64,000 nt of DNA from Arthrobacter sp. H-02-3 (GCF_003097355.1 NZ_PYUI01000014.1:54159-118158), one strand, 5' to 3'; shown: positions 1-10,173, counted from the first letter of the stretch. Notes: generated from the sequence alone by a model not told the origin. Program-made: numbers and translations.

Positions 1-888
1 AGCCTGGGCGATCCGGCGCTCCGACACCGCAACGCCCGGATCGGGCATGCAACCTCGCAGGACTTGATCAATTGGGTCCCGCTCGGCGTCGTCCTTCAGC
101 CCGATAACCCCGGTGCCTTTGATGCAACCTCGACCTGGACCGGAAGCGTGCTCCAGGGCCCTGACGGCATCTGGCGGATGTTCTACACCGGAGCCAGATT
201 CTACGAAACCCACAACATCGAAGCCATCGGCGTCGCAACCTCCCCGGACCTCCACACCTGGACCAAACACCCGGCCACCGTGATCGAAGCCGACGGACGC
301 TGGTACGAAAAATACGGCGATTCGACCTGGCCGGAAGAGGCCTGGCGGGACCCCTGGGTGTTTGCCGACCCGGCCGGCAACGGGTGGCACATGCTGATCA
401 CAGCCAGGGCCAACACCGGTGACGTCGACAACCGCGGCGTCATCGGCCATGCCGTATCGCCGGACCTGGAGACCTGGGAGGTACGACCGCCCCTGAGCCG
501 GCCCGGAGCCGGCTTTGGACACCTCGAAGTCCCCCAGACCACCGTGATGGACGACCGGACCGTCCTGTTGTTCTCCTGCGGAGTGGACACGCTCGCGGCC
601 AAGAAGGCAGAAGGATTCGGCGGCGGTGGGATCTGGAGCCTGGAAACGGATCAAACCAGCGGACCTTACGAAGTCGCATCCGCGGCGATCGTCACCACTG
701 CGCCGCTCTACAGCGGGCGCCTCATCCAGGACCGGGCCGGCCAATGGATGATGATGGCCTGCCATGACGCCAACAGCGACGGCTCCTTCGAAGGCGTCAT
801 CTCGGACCCACTGCCGGTCCACCGGGACCCGGAACGCGGCGGCCTGACCGCGATGGCACCACAAACCAGCATCGAAACCGGGCGTTAG
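1..888 (+). CDS. GH32-like glycoside hydrolase (beta-fructosidase type), 5' end outside the window
   Basis: The frame is open from base 1 and reads into a five-bladed propeller hydrolase, so the true start lies upstream of the window; the TTG at 64 is internal. Visible marks are repeated blade motifs (ATSQDLINW, ATSPDLHTW, AVSPDLETW), WRDP near residue 115 (the RDP triad of GH32/GH68) and a HLEVPQ segment near residue 175 where the acid/base Glu is expected. The nucleophile motif would be in the missing N-terminal part. The family hydrolyses fructosides such as sucrose, raffinose or levan. The adjacent GH36 alpha-galactosidase fits joint raffinose-type sugar use. GH43 is the main alternative. 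Confidence 0.75.
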   Translation, partial: SLGDPALRHRNARIGHATSQDLINWVPLGVVLQPDNPGAFDATSTWTGSVLQGPDGIWRMFYTGARFYETHNIEAIGVATSPDLHTWTKHPATVIEADGRWYEKYGDSTWPEEAWRDPWVFADPAGNGWHMLITARANTGDVDNRGVIGHAVSPDLETWEVRPPLSRPGAGFGHLEVPQTTVMDDRTVLLFSCGVDTLAAKKAEGFGGGGIWSLETDQTSGPYEVASAAIVTTAPLYSGRLIQDRAGQWMMMACHDANSDGSFEGVISDPLPVHRDPERGGLTAMAPQTSIETGR

Positions 889-928
889 CCCGTGACGAAC
901 CTGACCGCACCAACGCATGAGGAGTTCC

Positions 929-3169
929 ATGCCAACCGATAGCCGGGACGCGATCCTGCAACTGACAGCCGCCGGAGTGTCCGTGCTGATAGGCGCCACG
1001 GGCGGCCAACTGCCCGCCATCGTCCACTGGGGAGCCGGACTTCCAGCCTTGACCGCCCAACAGGCCGAAACCCTGGTTGGGGCCAGTGTCCCGGTGACCA
1101 GCTCCAACACCGTCGACCTGCCGCCCCGGCCGGGTCTGCTGCCCGGGCACTACAGCGGCTGGACGGGACGTCCGGGATTGCGCGGCTCCTTCGATGGCAT
1201 CGGCTGGTCACCCAAGTTCCGCACCCAAACCGTCGCGCTGAACGGCACCCCGGTCACAGCATCCACCTCCTCCGGTCCCGGACTCCTTGAAATCAGCGCC
1301 CTCGACGACACCGAACGGCTGCGCCTGGACCTGACACTGGAGCTGCTTCCCGGCGGCCTGCTGCGCAGCCGGGCACAACTGACCAACCTCTGCGACGAAA
1401 AGTACACGGTCGAAGACCTCGCACTGTCCTTCCCGATTCCCGCGGAAGCCACGGAACTGCTGGACTTCGCAGGCAACCACAACTACGAACGCATCCCCCA
1501 GCGGGGCACGCTGCGGACCGGCACGCACCTGCGCGAGAACCGCAAGGGCCGCACCGGCGCCGACAGCGCGTACATCCTGCACGCAGGAACCCCCGGATTC
1601 GGATTCGGCCACGGCGAAGTCTGGGCCGTCCACACGGCCTGGAGCGGAAATCACCAGCACTACGCCGAACGCGTCTTCACCGGCGAGCAACTGCTCGGCG
1701 GCGGGGAACTACTCCTGCCCGGCGAAATCCGGCTGGGCCGCGGCGACAGCTACACAAGCCCCTGGATCTACGCCTCCTATGGGACCGGACTCGACGAGGT
1801 CGCGCACCGCTTCCACACCCACGTGCGCAGCCGCAGCCCCCAGGTCTCGGCTGAGCGGCCGGTGACGCTCAACGTCTGGGAAGCCGTCTACTTCGGCCAC
1901 GACGAGGACAAACTCATCGACCTGGCCGAGCGCGCCGCCGCCATCGGCGTCGAACGCTACGTCCTTGACGACGGATGGTTCGGTTCACGCCGCGACGACA
2001 CCTCCGGGCTGGGCGACTGGGTGGTCTCACCGGACGTGTGGCCGACCGGACTCCACCCCCTGGTGGACCGCGTCCACGCTCTTGGTATGCAGTTCGGCCT
2101 GTGGTTCGAACCCGAGATGGTCAACCCCGACAGCGACGTCGCCCGTGCCCACCCGGAATGGATCATGGCCGCCCGCACCGAATGGCCGGTGGAGTCACGC
2201 CACCAGCAGGTCCTCAACCTCGGCATCCCCGAAGCCTACGAGCACGTCAAAAAGCAGATCCTCGCGCTCCTGGCGGAGTACCGGATCGACTACATCAAAT
2301 GGGACCACAACCGCGACCTCATCGAAGCCGGAAACCAGCTCGAAGCAGGCCGCCCGGGCGTTCACGCCCAGACCCTCGCGTTCTACGCCCTGCTTGAGGA
2401 AATCCGGTCACTGCACCCGGAGTTGGAGATCGAATCGTGCTCATCGGGCGGCGCCCGGGTCGACCTGGGCGTCCTGGAACACACGGACCGGGTCTGGGTG
2501 TCGGACAACATCGATCCCCACGACCGGCAGACCATGCTGCGCTGGACCACGCAACTGCTGCCGCCGGAGTACATGGGCTCCCACATCGCTTCGGGGCGCT
2601 CCCACACCACCGGCCGCCAGCACGACCTGGCGTTCCGGGCAGGCACCGCCATCTTCGGACACCTCGGTGTCGAGTGGGACCTTGCCAAGGCCTCACCCGA
2701 GGAGATATCAGGCCTGCGCCGGTGGATCGCCTTCTACAAGCAGGAACGTAGCCTCCTGCTCACCGGGGACGTCGTCCGCATGGACGGTCACGATTCCAAC
2801 GCCCTGTTTCACGGCGTTGTCAGCAGGGACAGGTCGCGCGCGATTTTCGCGGCTGTGGCACTCGACAGCCTTTACCCGGATCCTGCCGGCCGCCTGAAGC
2901 TCCGCGGACTCGACCCGGACGCAACGTACCGGGTGGAACCCGTCTTCCCCGGGACAACACCCTCCGGGCTTCTGCCGCCCGAATGGTGGGGCCAGCCGGC
3001 GGCCTCCGGCCGGGCGATCGAACGCACGTCCCTGCGGGGAACCACTCAGGATGACCTGACTTTCCCCGGAGCCACCTTCCCCGGCAACGTCCTGTCAAAG
3101 GTCGGCGTCGCATCCCCGAGGATCCACCCCGACCAGGTAGTCCTCTACCGCGTCACCAAGACCGACTGA
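929..3169 (+). CDS. GH36 alpha-galactosidase
   Basis: The 746-residue product has the normal length and layout of GH36: an N-terminal beta-sandwich of about 300 residues, then a TIM barrel. Visible motifs are LDDGWFG, LWFEPEMVNPDSD, YIKWDHNRDL (its Asp is the nucleophile), and SCSSGGARVDLG followed by VWVSDNIDPHDR, which carries the acid/base Asp. It releases terminal alpha-galactose from melibiose- or raffinose-type sugars, probably in the cytoplasm since no signal peptide is seen. ATG 929 is preferred over the in-frame ATG 917 because GAGGAG at 919-924 makes a ribosome site for 929. It lies 40 bp after the GH32-like gene, probably in the same operon. Confidence 0.93.
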   Translation: MPTDSRDAILQLTAAGVSVLIGATGGQLPAIVHWGAGLPALTAQQAETLVGASVPVTSSNTVDLPPRPGLLPGHYSGWTGRPGLRGSFDGIGWSPKFRTQTVALNGTPVTASTSSGPGLLEISALDDTERLRLDLTLELLPGGLLRSRAQLTNLCDEKYTVEDLALSFPIPAEATELLDFAGNHNYERIPQRGTLRTGTHLRENRKGRTGADSAYILHAGTPGFGFGHGEVWAVHTAWSGNHQHYAERVFTGEQLLGGGELLLPGEIRLGRGDSYTSPWIYASYGTGLDEVAHRFHTHVRSRSPQVSAERPVTLNVWEAVYFGHDEDKLIDLAERAAAIGVERYVLDDGWFGSRRDDTSGLGDWVVSPDVWPTGLHPLVDRVHALGMQFGLWFEPEMVNPDSDVARAHPEWIMAARTEWPVESRHQQVLNLGIPEAYEHVKKQILALLAEYRIDYIKWDHNRDLIEAGNQLEAGRPGVHAQTLAFYALLEEIRSLHPELEIESCSSGGARVDLGVLEHTDRVWVSDNIDPHDRQTMLRWTTQLLPPEYMGSHIASGRSHTTGRQHDLAFRAGTAIFGHLGVEWDLAKASPEEISGLRRWIAFYKQERSLLLTGDVVRMDGHDSNALFHGVVSRDRSRAIFAAVALDSLYPDPAGRLKLRGLDPDATYRVEPVFPGTTPSGLLPPEWWGQPAASGRAIERTSLRGTTQDDLTFPGATFPGNVLSKVGVASPRIHPDQVVLYRVTKTD

Positions 3170-3286
3170 CGCAGCGCCAACCTATACCGGAAGACGCGCA
3201 CCTCGTGTCCTGTGAGGCCGGGGCCACCACTACGACCCCTCAGGGGCCGAACAATTGACGAGTTCTTGAGCAGCAAAGGGAACCAT

Positions 3287-3559
3287 ATGATCACGCCACT
3301 CGAACCAGGACAGACCTTGCACGTCACCGGAAGCAGCGCCAGCAACATCGAGGACGAACTGAGCGCCGCGGTGGTGCTGCTGCGCCAACGAGCCCGCGAC
3401 GCCCGGCAGGGCATCCTCATCACCCGGCTGGGTCCCGGCACATACACCGTCGCCTGCGATGCCAGCGTCCCCTACGGCGTCACAGATGAACGCGATATAT
3501 GGACCTCCCAGGGACTGTGTTGCGGCCCTGACGCAGCCGCTAGAGACCTCCCGCAGTGA
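3287..3559 (+). CDS. Small conserved actinobacterial hypothetical protein
   Basis: A 90-residue product with no signal peptide or membrane segment. The pattern of an N-terminal helix, then GILITRLGPGTYTVACD and VPYGVTDERDIW, resembles small uncharacterised proteins common in Arthrobacter and Streptomyces with a GILVTR...VPYG pattern. The ATG at 3287 is chosen because an AAAGGG element sits a few bases upstream; the open frame extends further up but looks non-coding there. Function is unknown. It lies between the alpha-galactosidase and an aldo/keto reductase on the same strand. Confidence 0.6.
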   Translation: MITPLEPGQTLHVTGSSASNIEDELSAAVVLLRQRARDARQGILITRLGPGTYTVACDASVPYGVTDERDIWTSQGLCCGPDAAARDLPQ

Positions 3560-3646
3560 CCCTTCCGGCCGGCTCGTTCCTGCCTATTTCGACTCCTCAC
3601 CCGTGTGCCAACCCGGCTTCTTCCAGCGGCAGGCAGAAAGGCACCC

Positions 3647-4714
<1,068 letters not shown>

Positions 4715-4720
4715 ACCTAG

Positions 4721-4918
4721 GACGTCCAGGTTGTAGCCCTGCGCTCCCCCGGCGCAGCTGCAGCACCCTCCACTCTGGAGGGTGCTGCCACTAATGACGG
4801 CCTGGCCGCCCTGGCTAGCAGTTTCACCGTGACCTTTGCCCAGGCTGGCGAGTTCGACTACATCTGCGCCCTCCACGACTACATGGGCATGATGGGAACG
4901 GTGGAAGTCCGGCGGTGA
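4721..4918 (+). pseudogene. C-terminal remnant of a cupredoxin (plastocyanin/azurin-like copper protein)
   Basis: A reading frame without a start codon ends at TGA 4916-4918 and encodes FTVTFAQAGEFDYICALHDYM followed by GMMGTVEV. This is the C-terminal strand and copper-loop of small blue-copper proteins, with the C...H...M ligand order. The N-terminal half, the first ligand His and the signal peptide are absent, and an in-frame TAG at 4718-4720 closes the frame. It is most simply the leftover of a deleted periplasmic or lipoprotein cupredoxin. Confidence 0.65.
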
Positions 4919-4978
4919 CCGACCCGAGCACCGGACCGGTGGACCAACAACGCGGGATACATAGGCGCTGATATCGGC

Positions 4979-5030
4979 GTTTGGGCAGCGAATTCCCGGT
5001 GACAGTTGATGTCACTCCCGTCGCCCAAAC
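4979..5030. repeat. Nested inverted repeat in a gene-free stretch
   Basis: Outer arms GTTTGGGC (4979-4986) and GCCCAAAC (5023-5030) enclose an inner perfect repeat GTGACA / TGTCAC with a 5-base loop. No run of T follows on either strand, so it is not a classic terminator. Bases 4919-5178 otherwise hold no recognisable gene. The structure could be an operator, a mobile-element end or the trace of the rearrangement that cut the cupredoxin gene. Confidence 0.45.
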
Positions 5031-5178
5031 CTTCGGAACAGAGGGTTGCCGGCCGGGGGCCTGGCTCTTAGGAAGTTCGCCAGCCGAGCTCGCGCTCAGG
5101 AATGATGAGCTCCGTCGCTACCTTAAGCTCCATGCCATCAACGTGACACAGCCTGCGAAGCCCGTAGCCGTAATTCCC

Positions 5179-5946
5179 TTAGAACAGCGGCCATGGCACC
5201 GCCGGCATCTCACCGCTCGGAGCCGGAAACCGCCCTGCCAAGCGCAACCGGGCGCAGCGCGCGGCGAGCGATGCAATTTCCTCGGCGCTGAGCAACTCCG
5301 CCAGGTCTCGGCCCAGCCCACCGTGCAGTCCCTCGCTCACACGATCTATGCCGTCGCGTTCCTCGGAGTTCAGAGAATCTCCCAGCCATCCCCACAGCAC
5401 CGTGCGCAGCTTGTGGTCACGGTGAAAGGTGAGCCCATGGTCCACGCCATGCCGGTGCCCGTCCGTCATGGCAAGAATGTGGTCGCCTTTGCGGTCGGCA
5501 TTGTTGACGACCAGGTCGAACACCGCCATGCGTCTGAGCGCTGGCGAGTCTTCGTGAACGAGAGCGACCATCCGTCCGTTCTCATCCAGTCCCTCGAGAA
5601 CCTGTTTCCAGCCCGTCTCGGGCACGTGGTCCGTCGCGACCAGGTCCACAGCATTCTGGGCCGGGTCCTGCTCCTGCCAGAGCTGCACCATTCCTTCACC
5701 CATCGGACCATCGCGCAGCCAGGTGTGCGGCACGACGTCCCAGCCGAAGACCTGCGAGACCAGGTAGGCGGCCACCTCCCGGTAAGCCAGACTGCCATCG
5801 GGAAAATCCCACAGCGGACTTTCGCCTGCTATCGGCTTATAGACGACCACCACGTCGCCGATGCTGCCCAGAAATGTCGCGTTTGAAGCCGTCGTAATAC
5901 GGCCGGTGAGCGTCAGAGCGGCGGTCACTAGGTCCGGCGCTGGCAT
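5179..5946 (-). CDS. SCO1664-family (TIGR03843) kinase-fold-like conserved protein
   Basis: The 255-residue product matches the actinobacterial family next to DUF3090 and a histidine phosphatase. Its features recall PI3/4-kinase-like folds: VVVVYKPIAGE (Lys of a nucleotide pocket), FDLVVNNADRKGDHIL (catalytic-loop-like Asn/Asp) and HGVDHGLTFH (metal-binding Asp). The reaction is unknown. ATG 5946 is preferred to an upstream in-frame start because it overlaps the DUF3090 stop by one base (TGATG), which implies translational coupling. In many actinobacteria mshC of mycothiol synthesis follows this gene; here remnant DNA follows instead. Confidence 0.8.
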   Translation of the reverse strand: MPAPDLVTAALTLTGRITTASNATFLGSIGDVVVVYKPIAGESPLWDFPDGSLAYREVAAYLVSQVFGWDVVPHTWLRDGPMGEGMVQLWQEQDPAQNAVDLVATDHVPETGWKQVLEGLDENGRMVALVHEDSPALRRMAVFDLVVNNADRKGDHILAMTDGHRHGVDHGLTFHRDHKLRTVLWGWLGDSLNSEERDGIDRVSEGLHGGLGRDLAELLSAEEIASLAARCARLRLAGRFPAPSGEMPAVPWPLF

Positions 5947-6503
5947 CAGAGCTCGGGCAGGGTGCAGGTGTGCCCGTCGGCGTCTATTGGGTAACCGCAG
6001 AGCGGGCACGTCGGACGCCCGGCGCCCACGATCTCACGGGTGCGCTTGGCGAAGGCGCGGGCGGTCCCGACCGGCATTCGCACCAGCAGCATTTCGTCGG
6101 GCTCGTTAGCGCCGTCCTCATCGAGCGATTCGTCATCAGCATCAGCATCGACATCGGCGATGGGGTAGGCCTCTATTACGACCTGGGCCGTGGTTGGGTC
6201 CCAACCTAAGCTCATGGCGCCGGTGCGAAACTGCTCCTGAACGGCCTCGAGCTGGTCATTGTCGACAAGTTCAATGGGAGTACTCGTGGGAACGCTGAAG
6301 GGGTTGCCCTCGACGGTGATGAGCTGGTCGAGAATGTCGTCGATCTTCTCCGCGAGCAGAGCCGACTGCTGCTTCTCCAGGGCAATACTCACCATCTGCG
6401 TCCCTGCGCGCACCTGCAGGTAGAACGTGCGCGCCCCCGGAAGGCCAATGGTGCCAACGACGACCCGATCAGGCCAGGCAAACTCGTGAACACGTGTAGG
6501 CAT
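5946..6503 (-). CDS. DUF3090 family protein
   Basis: A 185-residue protein of the DUF3090 (TIGR03847) family, starting HEFAWPDRVVVGTIGLPGARTFYLQ. A strongly acidic linker (DADADDESLDEDGANEPDE) precedes RMPVGTARAFAKRTREIV. The C-terminal CPLCGYPIDADGHTC forms a treble-clef or zinc-ribbon-like site (Cys, Cys, His, Cys). Function is unknown. It is the middle gene of a three-gene set with the phosphatase upstream (24-bp gap) and the SCO1664-family gene downstream (1-base overlap), so the three products probably act together. Confidence 0.85.
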   Translation of the reverse strand: MPTRVHEFAWPDRVVVGTIGLPGARTFYLQVRAGTQMVSIALEKQQSALLAEKIDDILDQLITVEGNPFSVPTSTPIELVDNDQLEAVQEQFRTGAMSLGWDPTTAQVVIEAYPIADVDADADDESLDEDGANEPDEMLLVRMPVGTARAFAKRTREIVGAGRPTCPLCGYPIDADGHTCTLPEL

Positions 6504-6527
6504 GTCAGTATTTTAGGCACATGGGGT

Positions 6528-7220
6528 TCATGGCGCCTTCTGCCCTGCACCGCCGCCCACCGGCGCGTCGCCAGAGTGGATGCCGTTCGAGAGCCACGAC
6601 AGATCACCCGCGTCGGTGTTGGTCGCGTAGACGCTCGGCCGACTGGCGCCGTAGCGCACGATCGATACGGAGGCGGGGCCCACGTTAATACGCTGGAACA
6701 GGTCAAGGTGCATGCCGAGCGCGTCGGCGAGGATTGACTTGATGATGTCACCGTGACTCACCGCCACCCACACGGCCCCTGGCCCGTACTCGGCTTCGAA
6801 GGCCGCATCGTGGCGTCGAATCGCTGCCACCGACCGAGCCTGCATCGCGGCCATGGATTCGCCGCCGGGAAAGACGACGGCGGACGGTTGCGACTGCACA
6901 ACCGGCCACAAATCCTCGGTCGCGAGATCACTGAGCCTGCGGCCCTGCCACTGGCCGTAATCGCACTCGGTGAGATCGGGATCGACCGGCGCGTACGGCG
7001 TGCCGGCCTGGCGATCGAGGATGAGCTGGGCGGTCTGCTGACAACGCTCAAGAGGGCTCGACACCACCCCGACCACGGGCACGGCCGCGAGCCGGTCTCC
7101 GGTCAGAGCCGCCTGGTCCCGCCCGATCTGGTCCAGGCTGACGCCGACGGCCCGACCGGCCAGCAGTCCAGTGGCATTGGCTGTGGTGCGGCCGTGCCGC
7201 ACGAGAATAACTGTCGCCAT
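6528..7220 (-). CDS. Histidine phosphatase, MSMEG_4193 family
   Basis: The 230-residue product is a branch-2-like histidine phosphatase (phosphoglycerate mutase fold): VILVRHGRTTANATG holds the phospho-accepting His and first Arg, SSPLERCQQTAQ the second Arg, LTECDYGQWQGR the acid region and VSHGDIIKSILAD the second His. The TIGR03848/MSMEG_4193 subfamily is defined by linkage to DUF3090 and SCO1664-family genes, as here. The substrate is unknown. The last about 20 residues (GDAPVGGGAGQKAP) look like a disordered tail. It is the first gene of the set. Confidence 0.87.
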   Translation of the reverse strand: MATVILVRHGRTTANATGLLAGRAVGVSLDQIGRDQAALTGDRLAAVPVVGVVSSPLERCQQTAQLILDRQAGTPYAPVDPDLTECDYGQWQGRRLSDLATEDLWPVVQSQPSAVVFPGGESMAAMQARSVAAIRRHDAAFEAEYGPGAVWVAVSHGDIIKSILADALGMHLDLFQRINVGPASVSIVRYGASRPSVYATNTDAGDLSWLSNGIHSGDAPVGGGAGQKAP

Positions 7221-7575
7221 CCACCCACCCTAACCACCCGCTCGATGACGGTGTGAACCGTACCGGGTCGCGCGCCGAAAATGCAGACGGCGATGACGGC
7301 GAAAATAATGGCTGCGGCGGCGGGTTAAGAGGTGGGAAGACTGTGGCAGCAAGGCCTACCAATTCCTACAACCCGCCCTCGAAGCCAGCCCGCCAACCGA
7401 CTGGCCAGGCTCACCGGCCTCATGATCGGCTCCGGATCAAGCCGCGGTGCTGGCGAAGGCGGCCGCCGTCTCTTCTGCGTTGATCCCAACGTCGAACGCG
7501 GCACCTACGCACCAAGTGGCGACATAGTTCTCGACTTGCGAAAGGTGCCCGTTTGCGGTCCTGGCGCAGCCCGGG
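7221..7575. other. Intergenic stretch without a supported gene
   Basis: No frame in these 355 bases has convincing family resemblance. A minus-strand frame near 7440-7545 ends in VENYVATWCVGAAFDVGINAEETAAAFASTAA and could be the C-terminus of a decayed gene, but it has no start, no ribosome site and no recognisable family. Short open frames on the plus strand are GC-driven. Confidence 0.4.
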
Positions 7576-7956
7576 TTAGCTGGCCAAGAACATGCAGAAG
7601 GGGTGTCCGGCCGGGTCCAGATGCACCCGCACATCGTCCTGCGGCTGGTAGCCGGCCAGCACCGCGCCGGCAGCCTTAGCGTGGGCGGTCGCCGCGTCCA
7701 GGTCCTGGACGGCGATGTCCAGGTGCATCATCGGTTGCTGGGCCCCGGGCGGCGCAGGCCAGACCGGACGAACGTAGGCGCTGTTGCTCTGGAAGGACAG
7801 ACCCGCTCCCCCGGCTGGAGAGACTAGCGTCACCCACTCCGGCTCGTCCTGATCAACGGCCCAGCCCAGCAGCCGCTGGTAGAAGGCCGAGAGTTCCACC
7901 GCATCGGGGGAATCCAGGACGATTCCGGATAACTTCAACTGCGGCATTTCGGTCAT
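7576..7956 (-). CDS. VOC-superfamily (glyoxalase-like) protein
   Basis: The 126-residue product has one glyoxalase/bleomycin-resistance/dioxygenase module: KLSGIVLDSPDAVELSAFYQRLLGW at the start, AGGAGLSFQ in the middle, MHLDIAVQDLDAATAHAKAAGA and VHLDPAGHPFCMFLA at the end. Such proteins are usually homodimers that bind a metal or a hydrophobic ligand; neither the substrate nor enzymatic activity can be told from sequence. The frame is open far upstream (to 8778), but the ATG at 7956 is the biological start because only the downstream part has family resemblance. Confidence 0.85.
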   Translation of the reverse strand: MTEMPQLKLSGIVLDSPDAVELSAFYQRLLGWAVDQDEPEWVTLVSPAGGAGLSFQSNSAYVRPVWPAPPGAQQPMMHLDIAVQDLDAATAHAKAAGAVLAGYQPQDDVRVHLDPAGHPFCMFLAS

Positions 7957-8185
7957 GGAGTCCCCCGCTGGGTTGCCTTCAACGATTCGTGCCAGTATGC
8001 CACCAGCCCGGCACACGGGAAACCTGCTGGGCTCGAACGCATCTGCCCGGACATTGGCCGAGGACCGCGGCACGGCCGGTGCGGGACTCGATGGGTCTGA
8101 CCTCGTCGGCGTTATGCGCACTCCTGCGGTCTCGATCCCATTACCACCTCGACAAACCGCCGCCGTCGGCGGGTAGCCTTGGTTC

Positions 8186-8836
8186 ATGGCCTCATCCGCA
8201 CCCACCCTCGCGACGCGCTGGGATCCGCTGACCCCGCGCGCCGCTGCCGAGCTGCTCGGTCTGTCATCGGCGCGCTGGTGGCTCTCCGGCGGGGTGGCGC
8301 TTGACCACTGGCTCGGCACGAGCACTCGCGAGCACCACAATACCGATGTCAGCACGACGGCTGCCGACCTGCCCCGGCTGGTGCACGACATTCCGGCGCC
8401 GTTTAGCGCTTGGGTTCCGTCAGGCGACGGCGTGATCCCCTGGGCAAAGGCCGATATGGATGCCGATCTGCAGCCGGTCCGTATCCACGACGACGCGACG
8501 GGCGCATGGGTACTGCAGATCGACGTCGAGGACGGCACGGACCGCGTCTGGGTGTACCGCCGAGATCCGCGACTGCAGCTGCCGTGGGATCGTGCCGTGA
8601 TCGACGTCGACGGGATCCCGACCGGGGCGCCCGAGGTGCAGCTGGTCTGGAAGGCGCTGCGTCCCCGCCCGGAGGACGACGCCGACAAGGATGCGGTGCT
8701 ACCGATGCTCTCAGACGAAGCCCGCGCCTGGTGGGAGCACGCGATTCTGACGATCCACCCGCACTCGTCATGGTCCATCCACGTGCGTAGCCCGTTCGCT
8801 CCGGGTAAGGCCAGCTGGAACAGGACGAAACGCTAG
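8186..8836 (+). CDS. Nucleotidyltransferase-fold protein (LinB/AadA-like)
   Basis: The 216-residue protein has WWLSGGVALDHWLG followed by REHHNTDVST, matching the GG...h(D/E) layout of small nucleotidyltransferases related to lincosamide and aminoglycoside transferases. The usual metal-binding Asp-x-Asp is atypical here (NTDV), so activity is uncertain. Later VPEVQLVWKALRPRPEDDADKDAVLPML resembles the helical half of these proteins. There is no signal peptide. A resistance role cannot be claimed; many relatives are uncharacterised. The C-terminus APGKASWNRTKR looks unrelated to the fold and may reflect a fused 3' end. Confidence 0.6.
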   Translation: MASSAPTLATRWDPLTPRAAAELLGLSSARWWLSGGVALDHWLGTSTREHHNTDVSTTAADLPRLVHDIPAPFSAWVPSGDGVIPWAKADMDADLQPVRIHDDATGAWVLQIDVEDGTDRVWVYRRDPRLQLPWDRAVIDVDGIPTGAPEVQLVWKALRPRPEDDADKDAVLPMLSDEARAWWEHAILTIHPHSSWSIHVRSPFAPGKASWNRTKR

Positions 8837-9121
8837 CCTCCCGCTTGAGCCCGCCGGCGATGGGAGCCCTGACTTACTCTGCCTGTGCAGTGTCGATGAG
8901 ATGGCCTAGAGCCCAGCCGATTCTCAAGAGCGGGTGGTGGCATCCTCCTCCCAGGTCATGCTGCCCGTGCCGCGGATAGCAGCTGCCTTCATCAAAAAGA
9001 ACCTCACAATCTCGAGGTCGACTGGCGACGCCGGGTCGCACCGTCCCCAGAGACCTCTTCAGCCGAACCGATGCAGCATGAGGGGCCCGTCCGATCTTGA
9101 GACGACCGCAGACAGTAGCGG
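8837..9121. other. Intergenic stretch without a supported gene
   Basis: The 285 bases lie between convergent genes (nucleotidyltransferase-like + and LysR regulator -). No reading frame on either strand has recognisable family resemblance, and no strong terminator hairpin was seen. Confidence 0.4.
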
Positions 9122-10027
9122 CTACGACTTGTATTCATCCGCCGCAACCGCATCAAGCACCAGCGAGCGGAACCATCGCTGCGCCTGCGAGAGACTGGCC
9201 TCGCGCCGCGTGTACAACTCCACCGGTGTGCTCTGACCGGACCAGGGCAGCTCGGCGATGCGAAGGCGGGGGAACCAGCCGCAGAACACCCCCGCTACAT
9301 GGCGAGGCAGCAGCACGACCAGATCCGTCGCCTCGAGCACGGCGGGCACGGTGCCGTATTCCTCCATGGTCAGCACGACCTGGGACATCAGGTCGTGTTC
9401 GGTCAGCGTCTGCACGGGATACACGTGCCCGCCACGGGCGGAGACCCGCACAAAGCGCCGCCCCGCGAACATGTCAGGCCCTGTCGCGGGCAGCGGATGC
9501 GCCCCGGACGACAGCGCCACGTATTCGACCGAACGCACGTGCGTCCGCCACAGCCGCGGCGTGGTGATCCGCGACACTGTCAGTGCCAGATCGACGGTTC
9601 CGCGGATCAGACCGCCCTCGACCTCGTCCGAATCGAGACGTTCCACCTGAAGCCGCGGATCGGCGCCGACCCGACTGAGGGCGGTCATGATCGGCGGGAG
9701 GAAGGTCTGCTCGCCGATCGAGGTGAGTCCGAGGACGAGTTCGCCGCTGAATCCGGTCGGCTCGAACACCTCCGATCCGATGACGGTCGCGTCTATCTGT
9801 GCCAGGGCGTTGTGTAGGGGCCCAAACAGTTGCGTCGCCTTCGCGGTCGGCACCATGTCGTTCCCCTCCCGACGGAAGAGCTCGTCGCCGAACCGTTCCC
9901 TGAGCCGCTTCAGGGAGTAGCTGACCGTGGGCTGTGTTACGTGCAGCCGGCCGGCGGCGGCCGTGACGCTGCGCAGCTCGTACAGCGTGACGAATGTCCG
10001 GATCAGGTTCAGGTCGGTGAACGTCAT
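9122..10027 (-). CDS. LysR-family regulator of the protocatechuate 4,5-cleavage operon
   Basis: A 301-residue LysR regulator. The winged helix-turn-helix is at residues 1-65 (LNLIRTFVTLYELRSVTAAAGRLHVTQPTVSYSLKRLRERFGD in the family form) and is followed by a periplasmic-binding-like effector domain. It is divergent from ligJ with 146 bp between start codons, the usual arrangement for a LysR activator and its target operon. The likely inducer is protocatechuate or a pathway intermediate; this is inference from context. A perfect ATAGAT/ATCTAT palindrome just before its start could serve autoregulation. Confidence 0.9.
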   Translation of the reverse strand: MTFTDLNLIRTFVTLYELRSVTAAAGRLHVTQPTVSYSLKRLRERFGDELFRREGNDMVPTAKATQLFGPLHNALAQIDATVIGSEVFEPTGFSGELVLGLTSIGEQTFLPPIMTALSRVGADPRLQVERLDSDEVEGGLIRGTVDLALTVSRITTPRLWRTHVRSVEYVALSSGAHPLPATGPDMFAGRRFVRVSARGGHVYPVQTLTEHDLMSQVVLTMEEYGTVPAVLEATDLVVLLPRHVAGVFCGWFPRLRIAELPWSGQSTPVELYTRREASLSQAQRWFRSLVLDAVAADEYKS

Positions 10028-10030
10028 CTC

Positions 10031-10045
10031 ATAGATCCCATCTAT
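10031..10045. promoter_or_regulatory. Putative LysR operator between the regulator gene and ligJ
   Basis: The perfect palindrome ATAGATCCCATCTAT (6-base arms, 3-base centre) contains the T-N11-A core of LysR sites. It lies 3 bp before the regulator start, so binding would cover its own promoter or leader. A partly similar ATCTATTGGATC lies at about 10062-10073 towards ligJ and may be an activation half-site. Confidence 0.6.
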
Positions 10046-10173
10046 GGCTCTGTCTTTGCATATCTATTGGATCACAGTGGCCCGCATCCCCTAAAGTCAG
10101 TTTTAGGCAGCACCGATTCAACAACGTGCAGCTGCTCTCGCACCGCTTACACTCAGTGACAAGGACGACACGC

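Noticed and set aside
7957..8778. N-terminal extension of the VOC protein frame
   Set aside because: It overlaps the nucleotidyltransferase-like gene on the other strand and has Ser/Thr/Arg-rich shadow composition.
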